A model generated the notes under the pieces. That model did not search any database. It was not told the origin of the DNA and saw only the letters and a program-made list of their open reading frames with translations. This document shows positions 22,488-33,949 of a DNA stretch of 64,000 bases, piece by piece. The number at the start of each line of letters is the position of its first letter. Position 1 is the stretch's first letter. Source of the stretch: Heterohyrax brucei (taxonomy: Eukaryota > Chordata > Mammalia > Hyracoidea > Procaviidae); NCBI GenBank assembly GCA_028571685.1, contig CM053158.1, forward strand, positions 61,348,001 through 61,412,000. The letters are read 5' to 3'. The translations under genes and the position numbers were made by a program.

Positions 22488-23539
22488 TGTAATGGATTGA
22501 ACTGTTTCCCCTGACAAAAAATGTGAGTAGCAACTTGGCTAGGCCTTGATTCCTGGCATATGAGGACCGCCGATTAAGTTTGCGAACTTATCCTAAAAAA
22601 AGTGCTCCATACCACGGTGCTGAAAATCACTACAGTCACCTTCAAAGTGCTCCCCTTTGGAAGCTGTGCACTGATAACAGCACCTAGTCCATCTTTCAAA
22701 GCAACTTTGGAACTCTTTTTCTGGAATGGCCATCAGAGCTGTCATCCTATTACACTTGATGTCCTGAATGGCATCAAAATGTCTTTCTTTCAATATTCCC
22801 TTTATCTTCTGGTAAAGAAAAAAGCCACTGAGAGCCAGATCAGGTGGGCAGGGAGGATGTCCCTGCACAGCTATTAGTTTACCAGCTAAAAATTCCCTGA
22901 CAGACAACTTGACAATTAAGTCTGTGAACTTCTATCATGCCACAGTGCACAATGCCCATTACAGCAAGAGTTCCAAAACTTGCTCTGAAGGGTGGATTAG
23001 ATGCTGAAGTGGGTGCATAGCTTCCCAAGAGGAGTACTTCAAAGGTGACATTTGTAATAATCAGCAATGAGGTCTATAGTGCTTAGAACAATTAAATTCC
23101 AGGACTTAATTGTCTGACCTCATCTGTGATGTTTCTGTATGTTGTAAATCCAACCCTTATAATGTTAATCAGGATGGATGGTCAGCAGTTGTACTGGTAA
23201 ACCGGAACTCAATCTGTGAGACTATATTGTGCCTGAGGCAATCTCTTAGGATATAAAGGACAGGGAAGCAAGCAGAGTTTTAGAGACCTCACATTACTAA
23301 GAGACCAGTGCTGAGAGCAAAGTGTACCCTCTAGAAGGGACCTAGGGTCCCTGCACCTTAGAAGCTTCCAGTCTAGGGAAGACTGACGACAGTGACCTTC
23401 CTCCAGAGCCAAAAAAGCCTTTTCCTGGAGCTGATGCCCTGAATTAGCACTTCTAGCTGACTGTGACAAAATAAAATTTATCTTTTAAAAGCCATCCACC
23501 TATGGTATTTCTGTTTTAGCAATACTAGATGACAAGACA
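22488..23539 (+). mobile_element. MaLR-like LTR split by a mariner
   Basis: The LTR consists of 22488-22564 ('tgtaatggattgaactgtttcc') and 23135-23539, ending 'agcaatactagatgacaagaca'. The plus-strand order matches the reverse of the copy at 43825-44336. 'aataaaatttatc' near 23469-23481 would serve as a polyadenylation signal. The mariner at 22565-23134 interrupts it. No clear target duplication remains. Confidence 0.8.
22565..23134 (+). mobile_element. Palindromic composite mariner inside an LTR
   Basis: Left arm: terminal repeat 'gattaagtttgcgaactt', then antisense transposase 3' half. The minus-strand frame 22907-22593 reads 'HPPCPPDLALSGFFLYQK', then 'IPEKEFQSCFERW' and 'ASKGEHFEGD'. Right arm: an internal terminal-repeat-like 'gacaattaagtctgtgaact' (22908-22927), a short mariner 5' end, then sense transposase 3' end to the right terminus 'ggacttaattgtc'. 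The arms pair over about 190 bases. No active transposase is possible. Confidence 0.85.
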
Positions 23540-24154
23540 ACTACACACAGAAAATCTCACAAAATCCACAAGGAAACTAAAGCTAATAAAAGGAATTTAG
23601 AAAAGCTGCACGGTACAAAGTCAGCAAACACAATTCAGCTGAGTTTACATGTGAAAGGGAAATTAGACAAACAATTTCATTCACAGTAGCATCTAAAAGA
23701 ATAAAATACTAGAAATAAATCTAACCAAGTGAAGAAAAAATACAATGTGAAGTATAAAACATTGCTGAAAGAGATTAAAGACAACTTAAAGACAAAGATG
23801 TTCCATGTTCATGGATAAGACAACTTAATTTTGGTAAGATGTCTATACAACAGTGATCCATAGTTTCAAAGCAATCCTGATCAAAATTTCAACACCCTTC
23901 TTTACAGAAATAGAAAAATCAATTCTCGACTGTATACACAATCACAAGAGGCCCCAAACAGCTAAAACAATGTTGAAAATGAATTACAAAGTAGTAAGAC
24001 TCATATTTCTTGATTTAAAAAATTACTATACAGAGGTCTTGAGGCACTTACTGATAGAAAGATTAAAGGCTACAATCTTCAGTAAGAATTATACTACAAA
24101 ATTAAAACAAAAATCCTCACACTAGCCCAATAACAAACACCCTGATAAAGAAAT

Positions 24155-24750
24155 AAGGAAGTTGCCAAGGATTTCATTTTCCTGGGATCCAAAAATCAAT
24201 GTCCACAGAAGCAGCAGTCAAGAAATTAAAGGACTCACTGCACTGGTCAAATTCACTGCAAAAGACATCTTTAAAAGTATTATAAAGCAAAAATGCAACT
24301 TCAAGGACTATAGCGAACCTTACGCAAGCCACAGTACCTTTAATCACCTAATAAGCTTGCAAAAGCTGTACAATGAACAAGGAAGACCATAGGAGAATGG
24401 GTTAATCTGAATTACGGTGCTGGTGAAGACTGCTGAATATATGATGAACTGCTACAAAAACAAATGTTTCTTGAAGAAGTACAACTATCAATGCTCCGGA
24501 GAAAGATGGCAGGACCTTATCTCACATACGTTGAACATGTTATCAGGAAGAATCAGTTCCTGGAGAAGGACATCATGTTTGGTAACACAGAGAGCAAAAA
24601 AGAGGAGGACTACATCAGTGAGATGGACCAAAAGTAGCTGAAACAATGGGGTTAAGTATAGCAGTGACTGTGAGGATGGTGCAGAACCAAGAAGTGTTTC
24701 ATTCTGTTGTACACAAATTCACTATGGGTTGGAACTACCTGAAAACATCT
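24155..24750 (+). mobile_element. RTE (BovB-like) 3' end, plus orientation
   Basis: It includes 'gccaaggatttcattttcctgggatcc', 'cagcagtcaagaaattaaa', 'cttatctcacatacgttgaacatgttatcagg' and 'ggagaaggacatcatgtttgg', phrases seen in reverse in the other RTE copies. It lacks the clean repeat tail. It interrupts the old L1. Confidence 0.75.
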
Positions 24751-25960
24751 AAAAGTAACAATACACAGCTACCATAATCAAAACAGCTGGGACTTGGTAA
24801 AACAATAGATGTACAGACCAAAAGTTAACAGTCTAGAAATAAATGCAGACATCTATGGTCCAACTGACTTTTTACAGGGGTGCTAAGTCCATTCAATGGT
24901 GTAAAGAAGAGTCTCTTCAATAAATGCTTTTGAGAACACTGGATTTTCACATGTAGAAAAACAAAACACCATCAATGTCTCACACGACACAAGTACAAAT
25001 TCAAAATGGATTAAGCACCCAAATATGCAAACTAAAACCAGAAAATTCTTAGAACAAGGAGGCGTAATGCTGTCAGTCCCAGCTTTCAACAATGCATAAT
25101 AACAAAAGCACAAACAAAAGACAAAATTAATAAATGTGACCTCAAAAAACAGTTATAAACTTTAGTTCATCAAAAGACTTTGAAGACCATGTATCTGACA
25201 AGAATCTAATAACCAAAACACAGATAAAACTTCAACAGTTTAACAAAAGACAAATAACCTAATCATAAAATGGGCAAAGGACTGAAAAGAGACGTTTCAC
25301 CTAAAGAGAGCACTAAAATAGGAACCAAACACACAAAAAGATGCCCAGTGAGCCATCAGAGACAATATTTAAAATCACGACAAGATACCATTTCATTCCT
25401 AAACTGGCTAAGATTAAAAAGATAATAACAAATGGTGAGGATATGGTAAAACTGGAACCCTTATCCACTGCTGGTAGAACACAAAATGACAGCGTCATTA
25501 CAGAAACAATGAGACACGTTCCTAAAAGAACTGAAAATACAACTAGCACATGACCCAATAATTTCACTCCCATGTGTATACCCAACAAACTTGAAAACAC
25601 AGAAATCAAAGAGAGGCTTATACACCAGCAGAACCAACATAAACACCCAACAACAAATGAATGCTTAACAAAATGTGGTACATACATACAGTGGAATACT
25701 ACTCAATAAGAGAAATGAAGTCCTGACATATGCTACAATACAAGCTTGCAGATATTATGCTTAGTGAAAGAAGCCAATCATGAAAGGTCAAATATTGCGT
25801 GATTCACTCATATAAAAACGTTAACAAAAGGCAAATGTATAAAGACCCAAGTTCATCAGTGGTCACCCAGATGGAAGACTATGGAAGATGGGGGCCAGGT
25901 TTAATGGTGATAGAAAAAATCACACTGATTAACAGTGGAGATGCACAGCCCATTATGGTA

Positions 25961-26389
25961 ACTGCTGTCAGTAAGGTGTGCACCTATAAAAAGTTGAACC
26001 AGAAAAAGTTGTATGATCTTAAAAGAGTAGCTGCTCAGCCTGCTTATGTACAACCAAACATCTCTTGGGATTTGATTACTTAGTTTGGAGGCTTAGGTTT
26101 CATGGGACACCTCAGTTAACTGGTCTAATAATGTGTTTAATGCTTCTGTTCCATCTCCCAGCTTATTGTATACTGCCTGAGATCTTGCAGTTTTCAAACG
26201 GACATTCAAGACACAACAATTCAGCTGGACAAACAACAAAGGAGGAGTGTCACAAATAGGAGGATGCAGAACGTGTAGCTGACTCCACGAACAACTGTTT
26301 TGTTTAACAGGATCAGCAGCATTACTGAATATTCTGATCAAAGATTCCACAGAATAATCTGATCACAGGTGGAAAACACAGAACAGAAC
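25961..26389. other. Unrecognised segment
   Basis: No family is named with confidence. Phrases such as 'tttggaggcttaggtttcatggg' and 'cctgagatcttgcagttttcaaacgg' look repetitive and may be part of an afrotherian LINE or LTR. Confidence 0.35.
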
Positions 26390-27292
26390 TGCATTTTTTT
26401 CCAAAGCATCTTTTAATATTGCAGCTGAAATAGTTTCTTCTTACAGTTCTTTCAGCCTGAGAAATACCAAGTGTGTTGTTCTGTCTTGGGTTTTCTAACT
26501 CCATGGCTTCACACATTTCATCATTTAACACTTTATCTTCTTGGGCTGCCCTATGAAATCATCTGTTTACCTCTTTTATTTCACCATTTCTGCCATGCCC
26601 TTTAGCTATTCTACATTCAGGAAAGAGTCGCTTGTGACATCCATTTTAGTCCTTTCTTTCTCTTCTGTCTTTATAATGACCTTTCACGTTCCTGATGTCA
26701 TCGCACAACTTGTCTGGTCAGTGGTCATTAGTGTTCAATGCATCAAATCTTTTCTTGAGATAGTCTCTAAATTCACCTTGGATATATTCAAGGTCCTGCT
26801 TTGCCTCTCATGGCTTTGTTTTAATTTTCTTCAGCTTCAACTTAAACTTGTAATGAGCAACTGATGGTCAGTTCTACAGTCAGCTCCTGGCCTTTTTCTG
26901 AGTAGTGGTATTGGATTTCTCCATCATCTCTTTCCACAGATGTAGTAAATTTGATTCCTTGCATCCCATCCAGTAAGGCTCATGTGTATAGTCATGATTT
27001 ATGTTATGCTTTTCTGGTGTATCAGTCACTCGTCTTACAAAATTCTATATGTGATTTCTGGCATCACTTCTATCACCAAGGCCGTATTTTCCAACTACTG
27101 ATCCTCCTCCTTCTTTATTTCTAACTTTCACATTGCAGTCACCAATAATTATAACTGTATCTTGATTGTATGCAACAATGGGCTCAAACACAGCAATGAC
27201 CGTGAGGATTTCACAGAATTAGGCAACATTGCAGCTTGTTATCCACAGGGGCACTATGAAGCAGTACTGACTTGACAGCACCTAACAACAAA
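26390..27292 (+). mobile_element. RTE with inverted 5' segment
   Basis: 26400-27170 is RTE in minus orientation, from the linker ('cagttctttcagcctgagaaatacc') to the endonuclease ('attgcagtcaccaataattataactgtatcttgatt'). Near 27172 the orientation flips: 'caacaatgggctcaaacaca', 'caatgaccgtgagga' and 'ttgacagcacctaacaacaaagg' form the plus-strand 3' terminus. A single insertion with a 5' inversion explains this; two separate insertions remain possible. Confidence 0.65.
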
Positions 27293-27783
27293 GGAAGTTT
27301 TATTTTTGTTGGATTTTGCTGTTTTGGTCTTGAGATATAAGGAGATCTTTGAGATATAAGGAGGAATCTTGTGACTACACCTATTCATCACTTACTGAGT
27401 ATATTGTTATACGACACTCTACATTTACGACAACAGTAAAATCTACTGAGAATTCTGTGCATAAACACTACATATCAGTAACGAATGTCAAAGTGCAAGA
27501 TAAGCGCAATGCTACTGTGATGGTCATGATTATGTATCAACCTAGGTAAGCTATGATTCTCAGTGGTTTGGCAGTTATGTAATAATGTAATTTGGCCTCT
27601 GTGTAATGATGTAGTCATCCTCCATTCTGTGATCTGGTTTAATCCTCTAGTTTCATATAACACTGATGTTCACATAACAACCTGGTCTTTGAAACCTAAC
27701 CATCCTGATGAGTAAGTAGTGGGTATATTTCCTACGGAGTAGCTCCAGCCACAAAATAGAAATAGAAAAAACCAAAATCACAT
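27293..27783. other. No firmly recognised feature; possible LTR fragment
   Basis: The stretch 27570-27740 ('taatgtaatttggcctctgtgtaatgatgtagtcatcc') has an LTR-like look, but no boundary or duplication was found. Confidence 0.3.
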
Positions 27784-27942
27784 GGGTCAGAGCAGAACTG
27801 TGTTCCACAGTTTTCAATGGCTGATATTTCAGAAGCAGACTACCAAACTTTTCTTCAAAGGTACCCCTGGATAGATTCAAACATCCAACCTTTTGATTAG
27901 CAGTAAGGCACACATTAACCCTGTGAACCAGTTAGGAACTCC
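27784..27942 (-). repeat. AfroSINE, minus orientation
   Basis: 'gtcagagcagaactgtgttccacagttttcaatgg', 'cagaagcagactaccaaac' and the end 'accagttaggaactcc' match the long form of the SINE in reverse. Confidence 0.8.
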
Positions 27943-28555
27943 AGAAACAGAAAAAAGTATCTTTATGCATGTGAAACTGTAAGTAATAATACACTGTATC
28001 ACTGACTACCCTCTTCATTTACTATAACTTAAGATTTTTCTGTCAAAGTAAAATCAGGACAGTTAAACTAATGTTTATGCCTTCCTCTTCTCCTATGCCT
28101 AGTCTTCCCAAGACTCAGTTTTTCAGGAGACTGTGAAACAGACTGCTCTCGCTGAAAATGAAGATGCCATGTATAACACTATGTACCCGGTTGTTAAGTG
28201 TGGGTGATGGTCGTGTGCCAGTACTTAGGTTATCTTCAGTTTACTTCTGTCTGCTATTTAAAAACATACTCTTGAACATCTTCCTATGCTTGGACTTGAA
28301 GCAAAAGATAGCCATTCAACCAATAAAATATTTCAAGCTCAGCTACTCTGCCACTTTGCATCATTTTTGCCTTTATTAGGGTTCTATTCATTCAAAATAA
28401 CAGCAGTCCAAAAGTCTGAAAATTGGATTATCTTCTTAAATAATTCATCTTTGATATAAAATCTACCACTTTAAACCTGCCCTAAAATACAAGCAATTGC
28501 CAGCTGGTCATAAATGCTCTGAAGTCAGCAAGGTGGGGAAGAGTGATTTTATCCA
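27943..28555. other. No recognised feature
   Basis: AT-rich DNA with no named repeat. The 73-codon frame at 28158-28379 has no recognisable domain. Confidence 0.4.
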
Positions 28556-29702
28556 AAACCACTGTTGTTATTAGGCACTATTTGATTCACTGTGACTCAC
28601 AGTGATCCTAAATACAACAGTACAAAACAACTAATCCTGCACCATTCCTCACAATCACTGCTATGTTTCAGCCCATTGTTGCAGTTGCTATGTATGTATG
28701 TCAATCCACTTCACTGGGGGTCTTCCTCTCTCTAACTGACGCTCTACTTTACCAAGACAGATGATATTCTCCAGAGAGTAATCCCTCCTGATAATATGTC
28801 AAGACAAAGTCTGTCATCCTTCCTACTAAAGAGAATTTTGGCTCTACTTCTTCCGAGACAGATCTGTTGGTTCTTTCGACAGTCCATATTTTATTCAATA
28901 TTCTTCATTCACCAACACTATAATCCAAATTAATCACTTTTTCTTCCATCTTCCTCATTCATTGTCCAGTTTTCTCATTCAAGTCAAATGAAAATACCAC
29001 AGCTTGGGTGAGGCGCATCTTAGTCCTCAAAGTGGTATTTTTGCTTTCTAACATTTTAAACGGTTTTGCAACAAATCTGCCCAATGCAACATGTTGTTCA
29101 TTTCCTGACTGTTGCTTTCATGGGCACTGATAAATCCAAGTAAAATGAAATCCTTGACAACATCAGTACTTTCGCCATTTATCATGATGGTGTTTACAAG
29201 TCTAGTTGTGAAGATTTTTCTTTTCTTTATGTTGATGTATAATCCATACTGAAGGCTGTAAGTCTCTGAACTTCATCAGTACGTGCTTCAAGTCGTCTTC
29301 CCTTTCAGCAAGCAAGGTTGTGTCATCTGCATATCATAGACTGCTAATAAGTCTTCTTCCAATCCTGATACCCCACTCCTCTCATAAAGTCTAGCTTCTT
29401 AGATTACATGCTCAGCACACATACTGAATACGTATGGTGAAAGGACATAATCCTGCTGCACACTTTTCAACATCCTCTTACTTCGATCAAATGACTGGAC
29501 TGTCTCTTGATCTATGTACAGGTTCCTCATGTACACAATTAATTGTTCTGAAATTCCCATTCTTAGCAATGTTATCCCAAATTTATCCACACAGTCAAAT
29601 GTCTTTACGTACTCACTAAAACACCAGTAAACATATTTCTGGTATTCTCTACTTTCAGCCAAGATCCACCCAACATCGGCAATGACAGCCCTCATTTCTC
29701 AG
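28556..29702 (-). mobile_element. RTE (BovB-like) LINE 3' half, minus orientation
   Basis: It starts with the 3' terminus 'ccactgttgttattaggcac'. The minus-strand frame 29695-29399 reads 'YVKTFDCVDKFGITLLRMGI' and 'YMRNLYIDQETVQ', an RTE reverse transcriptase block; then comes 'LSPYVFSMCAEHVI'. The reverse transcriptase copies the element's own RNA at a nicked target. The element is 5' truncated near 29702. Confidence 0.8.
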
Positions 29703-30019
29703 CCACTACATGTGGTTAAATTCTTGCCACTAGGTGGCATACCTGCAGTAGTAATTGTACTGAAGAACCCAATTAAGCATAAGGAAGTTCCACAGAGAAC
29801 TTAGAGACTCTATGCAGTTCTTTAATGCATAGCAAATATAACAGGGGATACACAGATACATTTGATTTGACCTCTGCTCTTAAATACTTACCTATACATA
29901 TCCTTTCTTAAACCTTCCTCTTCTCTCAGTACATAAATCATACCTAATCCTAAATGAGTTTTATGACATGAGAACATTTAATTAACAGCAAAGGCTGTAT
30001 TAACTGTTTTAGTTAAAAA
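29703..30019. other. No recognised feature
   Basis: Single-copy-looking sequence between an RTE end and a MIR. Confidence 0.4.
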
Positions 30020-30190
30020 CAAATATTTAGAATCAAACCATCCTAGCTGAGCCATTAGCTAGCAACTGTAACCTTGGCAAGTTACCTGACCTCATCTCAA
30101 TTTCAGTTTGTTCACTATTTGAAAGACACAGGTAGTATCTAAACTACTTAGCTCAATGCCTTTAGGATAAGTGTTCCTATTTTGATTATA
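30020..30190 (+). repeat. MIR SINE fragment
   Basis: 'gccattagctagcaactgtaaccttggcaagttacctgacctcatctcaatttcagtttg' follows the MIR core in plus orientation with typical divergence. Confidence 0.75.
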
Positions 30191-30205
30191 TTTTTCTACC
30201 TTCAA

Positions 30206-30359
30206 GGAAACTCAGTGGCATAGTGGTTAAGAGCTACAGATGCTAACCAAAAGGTCTGCAGTTCAGATCCACCAAGTGCTTCTTGGAAACTTCATGCTCT
30301 ACTCTGTCCTAAGGTCACTTAAGAGTCAGAATCAACTCAACAGAGTTTCTTTTTTTTTT
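30206..30359 (+). repeat. AfroSINE, plus orientation
   Basis: 'ctcagtggcatagtggttaagagc' to 'gagtcagaatcaactcaacagag', ending in a T-run. Confidence 0.85.
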
Positions 30360-30540
30360 GTTATCTACCTCGAAAGACTATTTTATCTACATATTCACTT
30401 GCCCATCTAACTTACTACATAACCAACTATAGATGCCAGACCACAAATAATCAGTACTTATTACAGCAAGTAATGTGAATAAACCCAGTATTTACTTAGT
30501 GTCTTCTAGCTCTAGGGGGAAAAAAAAGACACCTCCTATG

Positions 30541-30642
30541 TGACAGAGCAGAACTGCCCCCTTAGGTTTCCAAGGAGTGGATCTGAACTGCGAACTGCTT
30601 GGTTAGCAACAGAGCTCTAAACTACAGTGCCACCATGGGTCC
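30541..30642 (-). repeat. AfroSINE fragment, minus orientation
   Basis: 'gacagagcagaactgcccccttaggtttcc' to 'ctacagtgccaccatgggtcc'. Confidence 0.8.
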
Positions 30643-30644
30643 AT

Positions 30645-30725
30645 AAGAAGCAAAGCTGGGATGCAAAACCAGGTCAGTATAACTTCAAAGCTCTGTGTGC
30701 ATTATTTTTCCACTACTACACACTG
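30645..30725 (-). repeat. MIR SINE fragment
   Basis: 'aaagctgggatgcaaaaccaggtc', 'tcaaagctctgtgtgcatt' and 'ccactactacacac' follow the reverse MIR 5' part. The neighbouring AfroSINE may have inserted into it. Confidence 0.65.
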
Positions 30726-31100
30726 TATCTATGTATAAGAGTATCTGACTACAGCATCTCAATTATATGAGTAAATTAATGTTAAATGCTGGCAGTACTG
30801 TGAAAAAAATCATTTAAAGAATGTAAAGAATATGAGATAAAAACTCAAAATATCGGGCTTTTTTTTTTTAACATATTACTAAGGAAACAGAACACTTACT
30901 TTATAGCCAAGTTCACAGAAATTCAACATTTTCATTCTGGACACTTAGAAAATTATTTCCATTGATGGTTAAATAACTCTTTGAAAGGACTGAGTTTCCT
31001 ACAAATGTACTTAGCAAACTCACCAGAATGACCACAAAATAGTCTATAAGATGTCAAAAGGATTCTATAGCTTCAATCATGGCTGCATTACCAAAATATA
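30726..31100. other. No recognised feature
   Basis: AT-rich sequence with a T-run at about 30861-30870. Nothing else supported. Confidence 0.4.
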
Positions 31101-31285
31101 GGAGCAATGGTGGCAGAGTGGTTAAGTGCTGAGTTGCTAAACTGAAAGGTTGGCAGTTCAAGGCCACCAACCACTGCATGATAGAAGCACGTAGCAGTCT
31201 GCTTCCATAAAGACTGCAGCCTTGGAAACTCTATGGGGAAATTCTATTTCGTCCAATAGGAAACAACTCCACGGCAGTGGGTTTG
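31101..31285 (+). repeat. AfroSINE, plus orientation
   Basis: 'gagcaatggtggcagagtggttaag' to 'aactccacggcagtgggtttg', with the middle insert 'gcagtctgcttccataaagactgcagcc'. Confidence 0.8.
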
Positions 31286-31541
31286 CCTCAGTTGGGGATA
31301 CCATAACATAACACATTATTTTCAAAGCATCTTTTTTAAATGTAGTTTTCAAACATTTAGTCACGTGTTGTAGGATATTCAACTGAAAATTTTTTTATTT
31401 TTACAAAGCTCTAATTGAAATTTAGGATTCCAAAAATATTACACTGTGACCCAATGCACAGTATTCATTTAAAAATTTTATTTGGCAATAGTCCATAGAC
31501 TTCCTCAGACTTCCAAAGGTTAACAACCTCTGCTCTATCCT

Positions 31542-31713
31542 TGGAGCTCTGGTTGTGTAGAGGGTCAGTGCTCAGCTACTAACCGAAAGTCAGCATTTCA
31601 AATCTACCAACTGCTCCTTATAAACCCTACGGATCAATTCTATTTTGTCCTATACGGCTGCTATGAGTCAGAAATGACTTAATTACAATGGGTTTGGTTT
31701 GGTTTAGTTTAGT
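31542..31713 (+). repeat. AfroSINE, plus orientation
   Basis: 'tggagctctggttgtgtagag' to 'ctatgagtcagaaatgacttaattacaatgggtttgg'. Confidence 0.8.
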
Positions 31714-31992
31714 TGGACTCTGTATCATTCACAAGTCACTGTACCCCACTACAGTATATGCTGGATAAAAATAGCCACTATATCTTTTTATAAACCACAG
31801 CCTATATGGATGACACACAATAATTTACTTGTATTATTATGTCAGACAAAGCAAATACATAAAATACACACATATAATTACAAAAAGCAGGGGGCATATA
31901 AATGCATAAATACAGGCTAGAATTTACTGTGTCAGTCAACACTACAATTCATTTTTTTTTTTAATTTTTTAATCAAATATCCAAATAAAAGA
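31714..31992. other. No recognised feature
   Basis: AT-rich sequence between two SINEs. Confidence 0.4.
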
Positions 31993-32078
31993 TGTGCAGT
32001 CTGCTTTCACAGAGATTTACAGCCTTGGAAACACTATGAAGCTGCTATGAGCTGAAATAAACTAGAAAGCAGTGGGTT
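31993..32078 (+). repeat. AfroSINE 3' fragment
   Basis: 'gcagtctgctttcacagagatttacagcc' continues to 'gctgctatgagctgaaataaactagaaagcagtggg'. The same middle segment is in the copy at 31101. Confidence 0.7.
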
Positions 32079-32286
32079 ATGCTTTAATCAAATATTAAGC
32101 ACAAAAATTATTCCTCTCTACTGACTTCCTTTATCCCCAATGAATAGCAATACTTCTCATGCTTCCTTTTTACTATCTTTTTGTTCTGCAGCAATGTGAG
32201 TCAGGAAAACCCTCTAGCCTGGTGGCAGATCTACTGACTTGGGACTCGTCACCTCTACAGTCACGACTGTCATTTCCTTGAGATAA

Positions 32287-32395
32287 ATCTCTCTCTCTCT
32301 GTGCATGTTCATGTAAGTATCTATACATATATATATGCACATCTGTATCGCACATGTATATATGTGCGATATGTATATATGTATATATACACATT
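32287..32395. repeat. CT and TA/TG microsatellite with a perfect 10-base hairpin
   Basis: A (CT)n run near 32289-32300 is followed by alternating TA/TG sequence. Within it, tatcgcacat (32346-32355) and atgtgcgata (32362-32371) are exact inverted repeats around a 6-base loop. Confidence 0.85.
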
Positions 32396-32399
32396 TCAC

Positions 32400-33090
32400 T
32401 GATTTGGCTTCTTGAGAAAAGTCAGTCTAACACAGAATACAAAGGGCTGGACATAAAGATTAAGGATGAACTAGAAACAATTCATCCCTTGCAAGGACTG
32501 CAGAAGAGCTGTAAGAACAGTACACAAAATACACACAAAACAGAACGGAAGTGATCAGGAACAATAAATCAAAACTCAAAGAAACTATCTTTGGAGGGAA
32601 AAAGTACATTATCCTATGCCTCAGTTTATTTCCATAAATTGTCAAATATATCGTCTAGCACACAAGCACACTCAGTTACATAACAGAACACACAACAGTG
32701 AGTGAGCAGAAACAGATGCACAGGAAGCCACATATTGAAATAAACAAAAGCTTTAAAACAACCTTTACTAGGTTCAAGGCACTAAAAACCAAGCTTCACA
32801 TTTTTCAAGATGGAACTAAAAACTATAAAAGGGAGGTTGTAAATGTGAAAATGAAGAATGAAGAAATTTTTAAATATATTAAAATTATGAACTCAATGGG
32901 TAGGTTAAACAGAAGACACAAAGTTAAAATGGGACAAGTGCACTGAAGATCTATCTGATATCTGTCTAAAGTAAAGCAAAGAGTGATAAATGGTTAAAAA
33001 TACAAGAAAAGAGGGTGCATGGCAACAAATACAGTGAGATAGTCCAATAAGCATTTCATCACAGAATAAACAGGCAAAAAGAATTTTTCA
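32400..33090. other. No firmly recognised feature
   Basis: A-rich DNA. The frame at 32698-32946 (82 codons, lysine-rich) may be very old LINE sequence, but no motif supports it. Confidence 0.35.
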
Positions 33091-33532
33091 GTAAGTAACA
33101 GGGAAGAATTTTCCAACTCTGATGAACACATCAAGAAATCTCTAATTCCAAACTGCACAAACTAACACAATAAAATACAGTGGGAAATTAATAACAAAAA
33201 AAGGAGAAAATCCACTCAATTACTTGGATATTTTAAAACTCTCTCCAACACATCTCAAAAGAAAAAGAGGAAATGGAAACTACAATTAAATACCATTTAG
33301 AAAATGAGGATAATTAAAACAATTTATAACCAGTCTTAGAGAAAATCATGCTGAGAGAAAGGACACACCAACTTTTAACACTTTTGTTTAGCAAGACATG
33401 AAAATTAAGGAATTCAACATTTACTAAGTTGGAAAAAGCAAACTCCTACAAGACAGTAGAAATTAAAGAATAAAAAACTAAAATTAGTAAACGCATCCAA
33501 AGACTAGTTTGAAACCCAATTTAAGAAAAAGA
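33091..33532 (+). mobile_element. Old L1 fragment, ORF2 linker region
   Basis: 'aattacttggatattttaaaactctctcc', 'gaggaaatggaaactacaattaaatacc' and 'aatagtaaacgcatccaaagac'-type phrases are typical of diverged L1 ORF2 between endonuclease and reverse transcriptase. The L1 starting at 33543 appears inserted into it. Confidence 0.55.
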
Positions 33533-33949
33533 GGCTGAACCAGTTTGTGGTATAGCCACATGTCCTTGCTGAACCCGCTACCAACAAAGAACTTAAAAAT
33601 CAAATAGACCTACCATGTAGAGCATTCCAGGAAACCTGAACACAAAGCAGAAAACCTTAAGAACGGACTGGGAAAATCCTAGAAGCCCTGGGCCACCCTA
33701 GATAAAACAACACAGCCCCGACAGTCTCCGTGCGCTGAAGGTGAGCCAGGTGAAGAATGACTACCTCTGGCAAATCAAAGCCACAGTACAGAGCCAAGAG
33801 ACCCCACAAGAGCTCAAACAACACTGGACCTGGCTGGGGAGACCAGTGTCAGCCTAGGCATCAAAGCCCAGAGCTGAAGACCTCCACACAGGTTAGAAAG
33901 GCCTGGGACCAGGCCAGTCAGCAATCAGTGGGTCTTAGGACTCAGCAGT

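Larger units (their letters stand above)
22205..25960 (+). mobile_element. Old L1, ORF2 reverse transcriptase to 3' end, split three ways
   Basis: Three blocks in order form one element. They are 22205-22487 ('aaaagcaacagccaacattatatttaatggag'), 23540-24150 ('FLDLKNYYTEV' thumb region near 24005-24045) and 24750-25960 (connection, C-terminal region and 3' end, with 'gcagatattatgcttagtgaaagaagcc'). The intervening segments are an LTR holding a mariner and an RTE fragment. Confidence 0.75.
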
